DNA of 64,000 nucleotides from Porphyromonadaceae bacterium UBA7048. Its GTDB lineage: Bacteria; Bacteroidota; Bacteroidia; Bacteroidales; Muribaculaceae. This document shows, in pieces, positions 7,849-16,202 of the stretch. Both the position numbers and the translations under genes were made by a program. The notes beneath the pieces are model-generated. The model did not search any database and had not been told where the DNA came from. It was given only the letters and a program-made list of their open reading frames with translations. Every line of letters begins with the position of its first letter. Position 1 is the first letter of the stretch. The stretch lies in assembly GCA_002493945.1 (NCBI GenBank), contig DLAL01000085.1:59229-123228 (forward strand), in the 5' to 3' direction.

Positions 7849-8694
7849 ATGATACAATTAGGAAAAATACAGAATATGGAGATACGCCGTATAGTCGATT
7901 TCGGCGCATATCTCTCGGCCCCCGGCGACGAGGCCGAAATTCTCATGCCCGGCCGCTATCTGCCTGACAATCCGCAGGTAGGCGACACCATCGAGGCATT
8001 CGTGTACAACGACTCCGAGGACCGTCCGGTGGCGACGACCGAGCGACCCTTCGCCACGGTGGGCGACTTCGCCTTCCTCGAGGTGAGCGACGTCAACAGC
8101 GTCGGCGCATTCCTCGACTGGGGCATACCCGGCAAGGGACTGCTCGTGCCCTTCGCCGAGCAGAAGGTGCGCATGCGCCGCGGCATGGTCTACCTTGTAT
8201 ATGTATACGTCGACGACGCCACACACCGCATAGCCGCCACGAGCAAAATCGACAAATACCTCGGCAACGCATATCCCGACTACCGCGTGGGGCAGCCCGT
8301 GAGCGCGCTCGTCATAGAGCACACGCCCATCGGCTATAAGGTCATCGTGGACAACCGCCACCGCGGAATGATATACAGCAACGAGCTGCACCGGCCCATC
8401 GAAATTGAGGAGACCGTCACGGCATTCGTCAAGCAGGTGCGCCCCGACGGCAAGATTGACCTCACCGTCAACGACAAGGCCGTGAAGCGGCAGACGCAGG
8501 TGAGCGACCTCATACTCGAATATCTGGCCGACCCGGCCTCGGCACCGCTCACCGAGAAGCTCTCCCCCGAAGCCGTGGAGATGCTCTTCGCATGCTCGAA
8601 GAAAGACTTCAAAAAAGCCGTCGGGCACCTCTACCGTGACAGAAAGATAGAGATAGCACCCGACGGCGTGATATCGGCGGTCAGCCCGAAGTAA
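7849..8694 (+). CDS. S1-like RNA-binding protein (CvfB family)
   Basis: A 281-residue cytosolic protein of the CvfB family. It has an N-terminal S1-like repeat (residues 1-60, IRRIVDFGAYLSAPGDEAEILMP), a second one (FAFLEVSDVNSVGAFLDWGIPGKGLLVPF, residues about 70-130), a third S1 region (VSALVIEHTPIGYKVIVDNRHRGMIYSNEL) and a C-terminal winged-helix region (FACSKKDFKKAVGHLYRDRKIEI). CvfB-type proteins bind RNA and affect expression in Gram-positive bacteria; the target in Bacteroidota is unknown. It is divergent from rsmG and convergent with glmS. Confidence 0.9.
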   Translation: MIQLGKIQNMEIRRIVDFGAYLSAPGDEAEILMPGRYLPDNPQVGDTIEAFVYNDSEDRPVATTERPFATVGDFAFLEVSDVNSVGAFLDWGIPGKGLLVPFAEQKVRMRRGMVYLVYVYVDDATHRIAATSKIDKYLGNAYPDYRVGQPVSALVIEHTPIGYKVIVDNRHRGMIYSNELHRPIEIEETVTAFVKQVRPDGKIDLTVNDKAVKRQTQVSDLILEYLADPASAPLTEKLSPEAVEMLFACSKKDFKKAVGHLYRDRKIEIAPDGVISAVSPK

Positions 8695-8718
8695 GCCGGC
8701 CGGAAGAGGGACTGTGCC

Positions 8719-10563
8719 CTACTCTACCGTGACCGACTTGGCCAGGTTGCGCGGCATGTCTACATTGCAGCCCTTCTTGATGGCCACGTGATAGGCCAGC
8801 AACTGAAGGGGAATAGACACGATGATAGGCGAGATCACCTCCGGCACCTCGGGAATCTCGAGGATGTGGTCGGCGATTTCGGCTATGGACGTGTCGCCCT
8901 TGGTGACGATGGCTATGACCGAACCGCCGCGGGCCTTGACCTGCTGGATGTTGGAGATGATTTTCTCGTGCATCTCGTCGTTGGGAGCGATCACCACGGT
9001 GGGCAGTTCCCGGTCGATGAGCGCGATAGGACCGTGCTTCATCTCGGCGGCAGGATAGCCTTCGGCATGGATGTAGCTGATTTCCTTGAGTTTGAGAGCA
9101 CCTTCGAGAGCGCTGGGGAAGTTGTAGCCGCGACCGAGATAGAGGAAGTTGTGCACGTAGGTGTATGTGCTCGACAGCTTCTCTATCTTGTCGTTGAGCT
9201 TCAGCGTCTGCCTGATAAGGGCCGGAAGATTGCGCAGCGCGTCAGTGACGGCGGTCTGTGTGGCAGGGTCGATGGTGCCTTTGAGCGAACCGATGGCCAC
9301 GGCGAGCATGGTGAGCACAGTGACCTGACCCGTAAATGCTTTGGTCGATGCCACGCCTATCTCCGGACCCACATGGATGTAGGTGCCCGAATCGGTGGCG
9401 CGGGCTATGGACGACCCGACGACGTTGCACACACCGTAGACGAAGGCTCCGCAGCGGCGCGCCATCTGTATGGCGGCAAGAGTGTCGGCGGTCTCGCCTG
9501 ACTGCGAGATGGCTATGACTATGTCATGCTCGTCAAGTATAGGATTGCTGTACCGGAACTCGCTGGCATACTCCACAGTCACGGGAATACGGGCTATCTC
9601 CTGAATCAGACGCTTGCCTATGAGTCCGGCATGCCATGATGTGCCGCATGCCACGATGATGATGCGGTGCGCGTTAAGGAATTTATCCTTGTTCTCTATC
9701 ACTCCCGAGAGAGTCACCTCCGGGCCGCGTGATGCGATGCGGCCGCGGATACAGTCGTGTATCGTGGAGGGCTGCTCGTTGATTTCCTTGAGCATGAAGT
9801 GGGGATAGCCGCCCTTCTCGAGCTGCGACACCGACATGCGCAGGGTCTTGATGTCAATCTGGCCGGGACGATTGTCGGCGGTGATAATCTGAAGGGGTTC
9901 GCCGCGGCGGATGATGGCTATCTCGTCATCGTTGAGATACACCACCTTGTTGGTATACTCGATGATAGGCGTGGCGTCGGAAGCGAGGAAAGTCTCGCCC
10001 TCGCCCACACCGATGACCAGAGGCGAGCTCTTGCGCGCGCCGATGACCGTGTCAGGCTCGTCGGTGTCAATCACGGCTATGGCATAAGCGCCGACCACTT
10101 CCTTGAGCGCTTCGCGGACAGCCTCGACCAGCGTACAGCCGTTGGTCTCCTTGACGTATTCGATGAGCTGCACGAGCACTTCCGTGTCGGTCTCGCTCTG
10201 AAAGGTGCAGCCGTTCATCTCGAGGGCCTCCTTGAGCACCCCGTAATTCTCTATCGTACCGTTGTGTACCAGCGCAATCTTGCCGCTGCGGCTGAAGTGG
10301 GGATGGGCGTTGATGTCGTTAGGCTCGCCGTGCGTTGCCCAGCGTGTATGGGCTATGCCTATGCTGCCGGCTATGTCCTTTGACTGGCAGAAGCGTTCGA
10401 GGTCGTCGACCTTGCCGCGTGTCTTGTAGACGTTGAGCTTCGCGTCGTCGGTCAGCAGAGCCACCCCGGCACTGTCATAACCGCGATATTCAAGACGATG
10501 CAGACCCTTGACAAGTATCTCATAGGCAGGACGAACGCCTATGTATCCTACAATTCCACACAT
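8719..10563 (-). CDS. glmS: glutamine-fructose-6-phosphate aminotransferase GlmS
   Basis: GlmS converts fructose-6-phosphate and glutamine to glucosamine-6-phosphate, the first step of UDP-GlcNAc and so of peptidoglycan and LPS synthesis. The N-terminal glutaminase starts MCGIVGYIG with the catalytic Cys2, and HTRWATHGEP follows. The two SIS sugar-isomerase domains include ACGTSWHAGLIGKR, ISQSGETADT and STKAFTGQ, and the C-terminus LAKSVTVE is the invariant GlmS tail. The length of 614 residues is normal. A leader of about 100 bases separates it from its promoter, with two dyad sites further upstream. Confidence 0.97.
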   Translation of the reverse strand: MCGIVGYIGVRPAYEILVKGLHRLEYRGYDSAGVALLTDDAKLNVYKTRGKVDDLERFCQSKDIAGSIGIAHTRWATHGEPNDINAHPHFSRSGKIALVHNGTIENYGVLKEALEMNGCTFQSETDTEVLVQLIEYVKETNGCTLVEAVREALKEVVGAYAIAVIDTDEPDTVIGARKSSPLVIGVGEGETFLASDATPIIEYTNKVVYLNDDEIAIIRRGEPLQIITADNRPGQIDIKTLRMSVSQLEKGGYPHFMLKEINEQPSTIHDCIRGRIASRGPEVTLSGVIENKDKFLNAHRIIIVACGTSWHAGLIGKRLIQEIARIPVTVEYASEFRYSNPILDEHDIVIAISQSGETADTLAAIQMARRCGAFVYGVCNVVGSSIARATDSGTYIHVGPEIGVASTKAFTGQVTVLTMLAVAIGSLKGTIDPATQTAVTDALRNLPALIRQTLKLNDKIEKLSSTYTYVHNFLYLGRGYNFPSALEGALKLKEISYIHAEGYPAAEMKHGPIALIDRELPTVVIAPNDEMHEKIISNIQQVKARGGSVIAIVTKGDTSIAEIADHILEIPEVPEVISPIIVSIPLQLLAYHVAIKKGCNVDMPRNLAKSVTVE

Positions 10564-10674
10564 AAATCTAAATGTCTTTTTTTCTTAATTTTACCTTTTG
10601 AAACCACCCGGAAGGGAAATGAGCCACCGGGCCAATAAATCGGGAATAATCTTGCAAACGTGTAAATTTCGGTG

Positions 10675-10705
10675 CAAAATTAGTAAAAATCAGAAAAACG
10701 ACAAG
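10675..10705 (-). promoter_or_regulatory. promoter of glmS
   Basis: On the minus strand TAATTTTG (10675-10682) matches TAnnTTTG, with CTTG (10702-10705) 19 bases upstream. The leader from about 10668 to 10564 carries no ORF and no glmS-ribozyme-like core that I can recognise. Confidence 0.6.
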
Positions 10706-10747
10706 GGGAGTGTATAAGAAAATGTGCTGTCGAAAACTCCTCGAAAT

Positions 10748-10806
10748 TATACCACATCGGGTATATAAATATGTAAAGACCGCAAAACTATACCCCCTCG
10801 GGTATA
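10748..10806. promoter_or_regulatory. paired dyads TATACC-N6-GGTATA upstream of glmS
   Basis: Two dyads with identical half-sites lie at 10748-10765 and 10789-10806, their starts 41 bases apart, about four helical turns. They lie roughly 80-140 bases upstream of the likely glmS transcription start. The second is also the apical part of the hairpin at 10778-10817. They may be operators for a dimeric regulator, or one may simply be terminator structure. Confidence 0.45.
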
Positions 10807-10817
10807 ATCTTGCGGTC
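10778..10817 (-). terminator. 40-nt hairpin downstream of the Asp-box gene
   Basis: GACCGCAA/TTGCGGTC arms (10778-10785 with 10810-10817) enclose a second stem TATACC/GGTATA. It lies 16 bases past the stop of the minus-strand gene ending at 10834 and is followed on that strand by TTTACATATTT. It is a plausible terminator of the enzyme operon, though its T-tract is weak. Confidence 0.5.
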
Positions 10818-10833
10818 ATCATATATAATCGGG

Positions 10834-12744
10834 TCACTCCGCCACGACCTTTGCCGATACACGGCGGCCGTCGGCGAGGGTGGCGCGGCACAGGAAGAGG
10901 CCGGCTGAAGGGAGGCGCAGTTCTGCGGCAGCCGACGAGGCCACGAGCGTGCCTACGGCGGTGTATGCCTCAAGTCCCACGACGGGCGTCAGGGAGTCCA
11001 CCGAGAGGGTGCGGCCCGTCTGACGGAAGCTGACAGCGTCCTCAGCCACGGCTGTGGCAACTCCTGCACCTGACGGTCCGAAGGCGAGAGGGAGCCAGGT
11101 GACGGAAGAGCGGTTTTCAGCCCCAGGAACTTGCTCCACAAGTGTGGAGCCTGTACGGCGGTCGCGGATCTCCACGGTGCAGCGGACCGTACGGTCGAGC
11201 GGTGCCGACTCCAGGCCGAAAGCCGACCAGGGGATGATGCCGTCGATGCGGTACGAACCATCGGCGCATACGACCGTTTCAGTCAGGCCTTCGGGCACTT
11301 CGGCACTGCTCCACGCGCGGCCGCTGCCGCGGGCGAAAGCTACCGAGCCGTCCACATCGAAGAAGATGCGGTAGCGGCCTTCCGACGGTTTCGTGTCAGG
11401 AGTGCCGGTGGGGTCGAGATAGACGTAGACGCCGTCGTTGTCGGTCTTCGTATCGAAAATCTCGCCGTCGGTGACATCGGCTGCGAGGTACAGTCCGTCG
11501 GCATCGTAGGTGAAGCCCACCTCGGCGCGGTTCCTGGTCTTGGAGAAGCCCATGACAAGAGGCGCGGCAGCATCAGTGCCGACATAAGGCACGTCGATGG
11601 CATTGACGGCACAGCCCTTCATCAGAGTGATGGCATTGCCCTGCGAGGGCGAGCCTATTGAAGCAATGGCGAACACGTCGTCGCCGAAGCCGACGTTGAT
11701 TGAGTTCCACAGCGCGTGGCTGTCAGCAGGGATGTCGAAGGGCGCGCTCACCTGAGTGAAGTTGCGCGCATCGCGGTCGCCCACGGCCACGTACATGCCG
11801 AAGCGCGATTCGGGCGAACCCTTGCGGTCGAAGTGGTCGCCCTGCCACGACGCGATGGTCTCGCCCGTGCGGAGACGGCGGATGTAGGGAGCGGCGGAGA
11901 TGTACTGACGGTTGTCAGAGTCGCCCTCGGCGAAGATGGCGCTCCGTCGGGCCGACTCGGCGTAGACTGGACACGAGCGCCAGGCGCGGTCCACGTCGCA
12001 GCGCACTGTCGAGGCCATGAATCCGCGCGGAAAACCGTTGTCCTCTATGATGACCACGATCTCGCCGGCATCGGTGATGATGGCCGAAGGCATGCCGTCG
12101 CGGTGTCCGGCACGGTAGCTGACGCACTCGGGCGCCGACCACGTGCGGCCCTTGTCGGTGGAGCGCAGGAGCGATATCTGCTGGTCGCCGCTGTCGGGAT
12201 AGGGATATTCGTTGGCGAAGTAGAGGTGCACCTCGCCGTCGGGAAGCTCGAGGAACGACGGTTCCCAGCAGCCTTCCGACCACAGATGCGAGGCGTCGAA
12301 GGCATGGACCGGCTCGGACCACGTCTCGCCCCCGTCGGTGGAGTACAGTGTACGGATGCCGAAACGGCGCTCCTCGCTGTAAGGCGACGACGGACGGGGA
12401 TTGAATCCGGCCAGTATCGTGCCGTCGGAGAGCTGTATCACGTCAGGGACGGCATAAGGCAGCCGGTCCTCGCCACGGGCTATGAGGCGCGGCTTGGTCC
12501 ACGTGGCGCCGTTGTCGGAGCTGAATATCACTCCTATGCCGCCCGGTATCTCGGCTATGGCCAGAAGCCGGCCGTCCTGCAGGGGGATAAGGCGCGAATA
12601 GTTTCCGGAAGGAAAGATGACTTGCCGCGAGGCGACATCCCACATGATGCGGCTGGCGGCGTCAGGCACCTGCTGTGCCGCACCGGGAAGAGCCGGTGCG
12701 GACAGTGCAAGTGCTGCAAACAAGGATTTAACAAATATATTCAT
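10834..12744 (-). CDS. secreted Asp-box (sialidase-fold) enzyme with CBM9-like domain
   Basis: A 636-residue secreted protein (signal peptide MNIFVKSLFAALALSAPALPG). Residues about 35-390 form a sialidase-type beta-propeller with repeated Asp-boxes: SSDNGATW, STDGGETW and STDKGRTW. RLIPLQDGRLLAIAE and the RIP-like stretch are compatible with GH33/GH93-type exo-enzymes, but the catalytic set cannot be assigned with certainty. Residues about 400-560 (GFTYDADGLYLAADVTDGEIF, DGVYVYLDP, IPWSAFGL) look like a CBM9-type carbohydrate-binding domain. The last 70 residues resemble a T9SS type A sorting domain (GLFLCRATLADGRRVSAKVVAE). It is the last gene of the GH76-GH32-AT-GH31 unit. Confidence 0.8.
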   Translation of the reverse strand: MNIFVKSLFAALALSAPALPGAAQQVPDAASRIMWDVASRQVIFPSGNYSRLIPLQDGRLLAIAEIPGGIGVIFSSDNGATWTKPRLIARGEDRLPYAVPDVIQLSDGTILAGFNPRPSSPYSEERRFGIRTLYSTDGGETWSEPVHAFDASHLWSEGCWEPSFLELPDGEVHLYFANEYPYPDSGDQQISLLRSTDKGRTWSAPECVSYRAGHRDGMPSAIITDAGEIVVIIEDNGFPRGFMASTVRCDVDRAWRSCPVYAESARRSAIFAEGDSDNRQYISAAPYIRRLRTGETIASWQGDHFDRKGSPESRFGMYVAVGDRDARNFTQVSAPFDIPADSHALWNSINVGFGDDVFAIASIGSPSQGNAITLMKGCAVNAIDVPYVGTDAAAPLVMGFSKTRNRAEVGFTYDADGLYLAADVTDGEIFDTKTDNDGVYVYLDPTGTPDTKPSEGRYRIFFDVDGSVAFARGSGRAWSSAEVPEGLTETVVCADGSYRIDGIIPWSAFGLESAPLDRTVRCTVEIRDRRTGSTLVEQVPGAENRSSVTWLPLAFGPSGAGVATAVAEDAVSFRQTGRTLSVDSLTPVVGLEAYTAVGTLVASSAAAELRLPSAGLFLCRATLADGRRVSAKVVAE

Positions 12745-12754
12745 AAAGAGGATT

Positions 12755-15025
12755 TTATTTTATGGTCACAGTCTGCCTGCGGCTGCGCGGAGCCGAAGGC
12801 ACTTCGATGATGATGCAGCGTGCGGCGGCATCGTAGAAAGGAGTCACGGCGCGGCCGTCGACAGTCACCTGCGAGGGTGCGTCGGCGTTGTACACCCTCA
12901 GAGTGTACGACCGCGTGGGCGACATGCCGGCATAGGTGCCGCGTACGGGCGAGAGGATGATTGTGGTCTTGCCCTTGGAGTACTTCTGCGAGAAGGCCGT
13001 GCGAGCGAACTCGGTGGCATAGTCTGCATTGTCGCCGGCGTCCTCGTAGAGGTCGAACTCACCGTCGGCTCCTGCCACGACATTGAGCACCATGCGCTCG
13101 GGGCGGTCGGTGGTGCTTGTGACAGAAGCGGGATTCATCGGGATGATGGCGCCCTTGCGGAAGAAGTAGGGATACTGGTCGAGTGTATAGTCGAGCGTCA
13201 TGGCACGGCCGCCGTCGATGATGCGGTTGTGTGCAGGCGACCACCACTGGCCTTCGGGAAGCCAGAGTTCGCGCGAGCTGACGCCGTCGACGGATGGAGC
13301 GCCGATAGGAGCCACGAGAATATCGTCGCCGAAGTAGTACTGGTTGCGGCGCTCGTAGGCCTCGTCGGTCTCGGGATGCTCGTAGTAAAGCGGACGGCAG
13401 ATGCCAATGCCGGTGTCATAGGTCTTGCGCGCCATGGTGTAGAGATAGGGGAAGAGGGCGTAGCGGAGGTCGATGGCATCGTTGATGGTGCCGAAGTTGT
13501 CGTACTTCCATATGCGGCGCTCGATGCGCGGGTCAGCGGTGGCATGAGTGCGGAAGATGGGGGTGAACACGCCGAACTGCACCCAGCGTGCCAGCAGCTC
13601 GGGATCGTTGGGCTCGTGCTCGCGCACCATGTGGCCGCCCAGGTCATGGCCCCAGTAGCCGTAGCCGACGTTCGACGCCGTCGACGTGAAGTAAGGCTCG
13701 GCCTCGAGGGTCTCGTAGTTGATGTACGTATCGCCCGAGAAGCCTATCTGATAGCGGTGGCTGCCCAGTCCGCCCCAGCGGTGGAAGATGACGGGACGGC
13801 GGTCGGGACGGATCTGCTTCATGTCGTTGAAGAACACATGGTTGCACCACATGGTCTCGCCCAGACCGGGCACCTGGCGGTTGAGCATCCACTGCTGCCA
13901 GTCGAGCCACCAGAAGTCGACACCGCGGCGCTCGGTGGGACGGATGAAGCGGTTGAAGAACACGCGTGCGAACACCGAGTCATTGAGATTCCACTCCACG
14001 GTCTTCTTCGATGCCGGGTCTATGCCCATGTCGCGCGCCACGTCAGCGTATATTTCCTCGTCGGCGCGGACGCCGTCGGCAGGATGGAGATTGAGAGCCG
14101 TGCGCAGACCCTGACTGTGCATGTAGCCGAGCAGGCTGTCAGGGTCGGCGATGAGATTGCGGTTCCAGGTCCAGCCCGTCCAGCCGCCGCGGCCTCCGGA
14201 GTTCTTCTCCGAGCCGTTGTAGTGCCAGTCCATGTCGAGAATCATGACGTCGGTCTTGATGTCGTGCTTCTTGAGCTCCTCGATGATGTCGCAGAAGTCC
14301 TTCGACGAGTACTCCTGATACTTGCTGTACCAGTAGCCGAAGATGTAGTCAGGCGGCAGAGGGATGTCGCCGGCGATGCGGGTGAAGTCCTTCACGGCGC
14401 GCTTGTAGTCGTGGCCGTAGCCCATGAAGTAGAGATCGATGGCGTCGGCATCGGCACGGGGAGCGACCCAGTCGAAGCCGCCGTCGCGAGGCTCGAGGGC
14501 GAGCGACGAGGAGCCGTCGGCACGCTTGAACGAGGGCGAATCGTCGATGACGGCCCAGCCCGAGCGCGACACCACGCCGTCCTCGAGTCTGGTCAGGTAG
14601 TCGTAGCCGTTGTTGCCGTCGAGGGTGCGGTATGTGCCCTTGAGGTTCTGAGAATCCTTCAGACCGGGATACCACTCGACAGGCTCGCCGTTGAGCTTCA
14701 TGGTGACGGTGAGGTTCTCGCGGCTGTCAGGACGGGTGCCCTTGCGGTACTTCAGCGCGAGGCGGTCGGTGGTGATGTCGATGTAGCCGTTCCTGTCCTT
14801 GACAGAGTATCGCGGCACGGGGAGCTCGCGGTTCACCACCGAGAATGTGGCACGGTCCTCGAACTGTCCCGAGGGAGCGTACTCGATGCGGATCATCTCG
14901 GGTGTCAGTACGGTGAAGCGGGTATTTCCGTCGGTCACCACAGCTTTGGGATCGGCTTTCGGATTGAGAGCACCGGCGCTCAGGGCAAGCGCCCCGAGCA
15001 CAAGTGCGAGAGTTTTGCGTAGCAT
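12755..15025 (-). CDS. glycoside hydrolase family 31 alpha-glycosidase
   Basis: A 756-residue secreted enzyme (signal peptide MLRKTLALVLGALALSAGA). The GH31 TIM barrel shows DVMILDMDWHYNG, the nucleophile region GVDFWWLDWQQW (Asp about residue 374), FHRWGGLGSHRYQIGFSGDTY with the likely acid/base Asp near 430, and GYWGHDLGGHM. The C-terminal beta-sandwich domains contain YPYFFRKGAIIPMNP and the DUF5110-like region. Family members cleave alpha-linked glucose, xylose or galactose; specificity cannot be read here. It lies 10 bases upstream of the Asp-box gene and 40 bases downstream of the acyltransferase on the same strand. Confidence 0.93.
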   Translation of the reverse strand: MLRKTLALVLGALALSAGALNPKADPKAVVTDGNTRFTVLTPEMIRIEYAPSGQFEDRATFSVVNRELPVPRYSVKDRNGYIDITTDRLALKYRKGTRPDSRENLTVTMKLNGEPVEWYPGLKDSQNLKGTYRTLDGNNGYDYLTRLEDGVVSRSGWAVIDDSPSFKRADGSSSLALEPRDGGFDWVAPRADADAIDLYFMGYGHDYKRAVKDFTRIAGDIPLPPDYIFGYWYSKYQEYSSKDFCDIIEELKKHDIKTDVMILDMDWHYNGSEKNSGGRGGWTGWTWNRNLIADPDSLLGYMHSQGLRTALNLHPADGVRADEEIYADVARDMGIDPASKKTVEWNLNDSVFARVFFNRFIRPTERRGVDFWWLDWQQWMLNRQVPGLGETMWCNHVFFNDMKQIRPDRRPVIFHRWGGLGSHRYQIGFSGDTYINYETLEAEPYFTSTASNVGYGYWGHDLGGHMVREHEPNDPELLARWVQFGVFTPIFRTHATADPRIERRIWKYDNFGTINDAIDLRYALFPYLYTMARKTYDTGIGICRPLYYEHPETDEAYERRNQYYFGDDILVAPIGAPSVDGVSSRELWLPEGQWWSPAHNRIIDGGRAMTLDYTLDQYPYFFRKGAIIPMNPASVTSTTDRPERMVLNVVAGADGEFDLYEDAGDNADYATEFARTAFSQKYSKGKTTIILSPVRGTYAGMSPTRSYTLRVYNADAPSQVTVDGRAVTPFYDAAARCIIIEVPSAPRSRRQTVTIK

Positions 15026-15064
15026 ATGTGATAAGGTTTGGTTAGATTATCCATCAGGAGGAAG

Positions 15065-16201
15065 TCATGCCGCCGTGCGCTGGGCGGACACAAGATCCGG
15101 AAAGCCCTTGCCGGCACCGATGATCCACTTGCTGCCCGGCACGTAGGAGATGACCTTGGCCGTGAGGAAGCAGCAGACGAAGGTGACGACTGCAATCAGA
15201 GGTATGGCTCCGGCGACAGGTACCTGAAGGTCGACCTTTATGACCGACACCCAGTAGCCGAGCCAGAAGATGTGCATCAGATACATGCCGTAGCTGAGCT
15301 TCGACGTCTCGGTGATGACGGGGTTGGCGGCAGACTCGCCGATGCAGGAGAACACCAGGAAGCATCCGGCCGTGAGCACGAGGCAGTTCAGGGTGCAGAA
15401 CGACCAGCCTATCTCAAGCTCGGGCGTGGGCTGGATGGTGCCGACCTCCACCTGGACGTAGAACGACAGGATGGTGGCTGCGGCTCCTATGAGCATGGCC
15501 GGAAGACCTACGGCCAGACGGCGCGCGCGGCTCCATGTGAGGTGCACGCGGATGTAATGGGCGAGCACTACGTAGCCGAGATAGCCCGAGAAGTACCACA
15601 GCATGTGATATTCATTCCAGAAGCACTGGCCCCACACCTCGCCGAACCAGCGGGCCATGAAGGGCATGCAGGTCGACAGGGCGAAGACGGCGATGAAGAA
15701 AAGCTCCTCACGCGGCTTGGCCTTGCGCAGCCAGGGCGATATCATGGGGATGAACATATAGATGCTGATGAGCGGATACATGAACCACAGATGGCCGGCC
15801 AGCGTGGGGAAGTTGAGCAGGATGCGGCTCAGGTCGGTGAGGGATGTCTCGGCGTCGATCTGTCCCCAGAGCATAGGCAGCGTGCTGTAAAGCACCATGA
15901 ACACGAACATGGGAGGCAGGATGCGCAGGGCGCGCTTGCGGTAGAAGGTCCACATGGACTCGGTCTCCTTCATCGGCACGAGCAGATAGGCCGACACGAT
16001 GATGAACAGAGGCACGGACATGCGGGAGAAGCCGTCGTAGATCGACACCCACAGGCGGTCGGCCTCGCTCGCGAGGAGCGACCGGGGGCCGGCCATGTCA
16101 GTCGAGCCGGGCGCTCCGTAGAAGTTTTCGCTGGCGTGCACGAGTATCACCAGGAAGCAGGCGAACACGCGCACATAGTCTAAGAATACGATTCGTTTCA
16201 T
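15065..16201 (-). CDS. membrane acyltransferase (acyltransferase_3 family)
   Basis: A 378-residue integral inner-membrane protein with about ten hydrophobic segments. The N-terminus MKRIVFLDYVRVFACFLVIL followed by VHASENF is the acyltransferase_3 signature, with the conserved His and Arg in the first helix. Members transfer acetyl or other acyl groups from the cytoplasmic side to sugars or glycans. It is embedded between GH32 and GH31 with a gap of only one base to the GH32 stop, so it belongs to the same transcript. Such enzymes are uncommon inside degradative loci. O-acylation of a surface or imported glycan is possible. Confidence 0.87.
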   Translation of the reverse strand: MKRIVFLDYVRVFACFLVILVHASENFYGAPGSTDMAGPRSLLASEADRLWVSIYDGFSRMSVPLFIIVSAYLLVPMKETESMWTFYRKRALRILPPMFVFMVLYSTLPMLWGQIDAETSLTDLSRILLNFPTLAGHLWFMYPLISIYMFIPMISPWLRKAKPREELFFIAVFALSTCMPFMARWFGEVWGQCFWNEYHMLWYFSGYLGYVVLAHYIRVHLTWSRARRLAVGLPAMLIGAAATILSFYVQVEVGTIQPTPELEIGWSFCTLNCLVLTAGCFLVFSCIGESAANPVITETSKLSYGMYLMHIFWLGYWVSVIKVDLQVPVAGAIPLIAVVTFVCCFLTAKVISYVPGSKWIIGAGKGFPDLVSAQRTAA

Positions 16202-16202
16202 A

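Noticed and set aside
10564..10674. glmS ribozyme in the glmS leader
   Set aside because: The leader is short and shows no recognisable ribozyme pseudoknot core; the ribozyme is known mainly from Gram-positive bacteria.
12617..15022. 801-codon open frame antisense to the GH31 gene
   Set aside because: It is a shadow of the GH31 codons and reads as low-complexity Val/Ala/Glu-rich sequence without domains.
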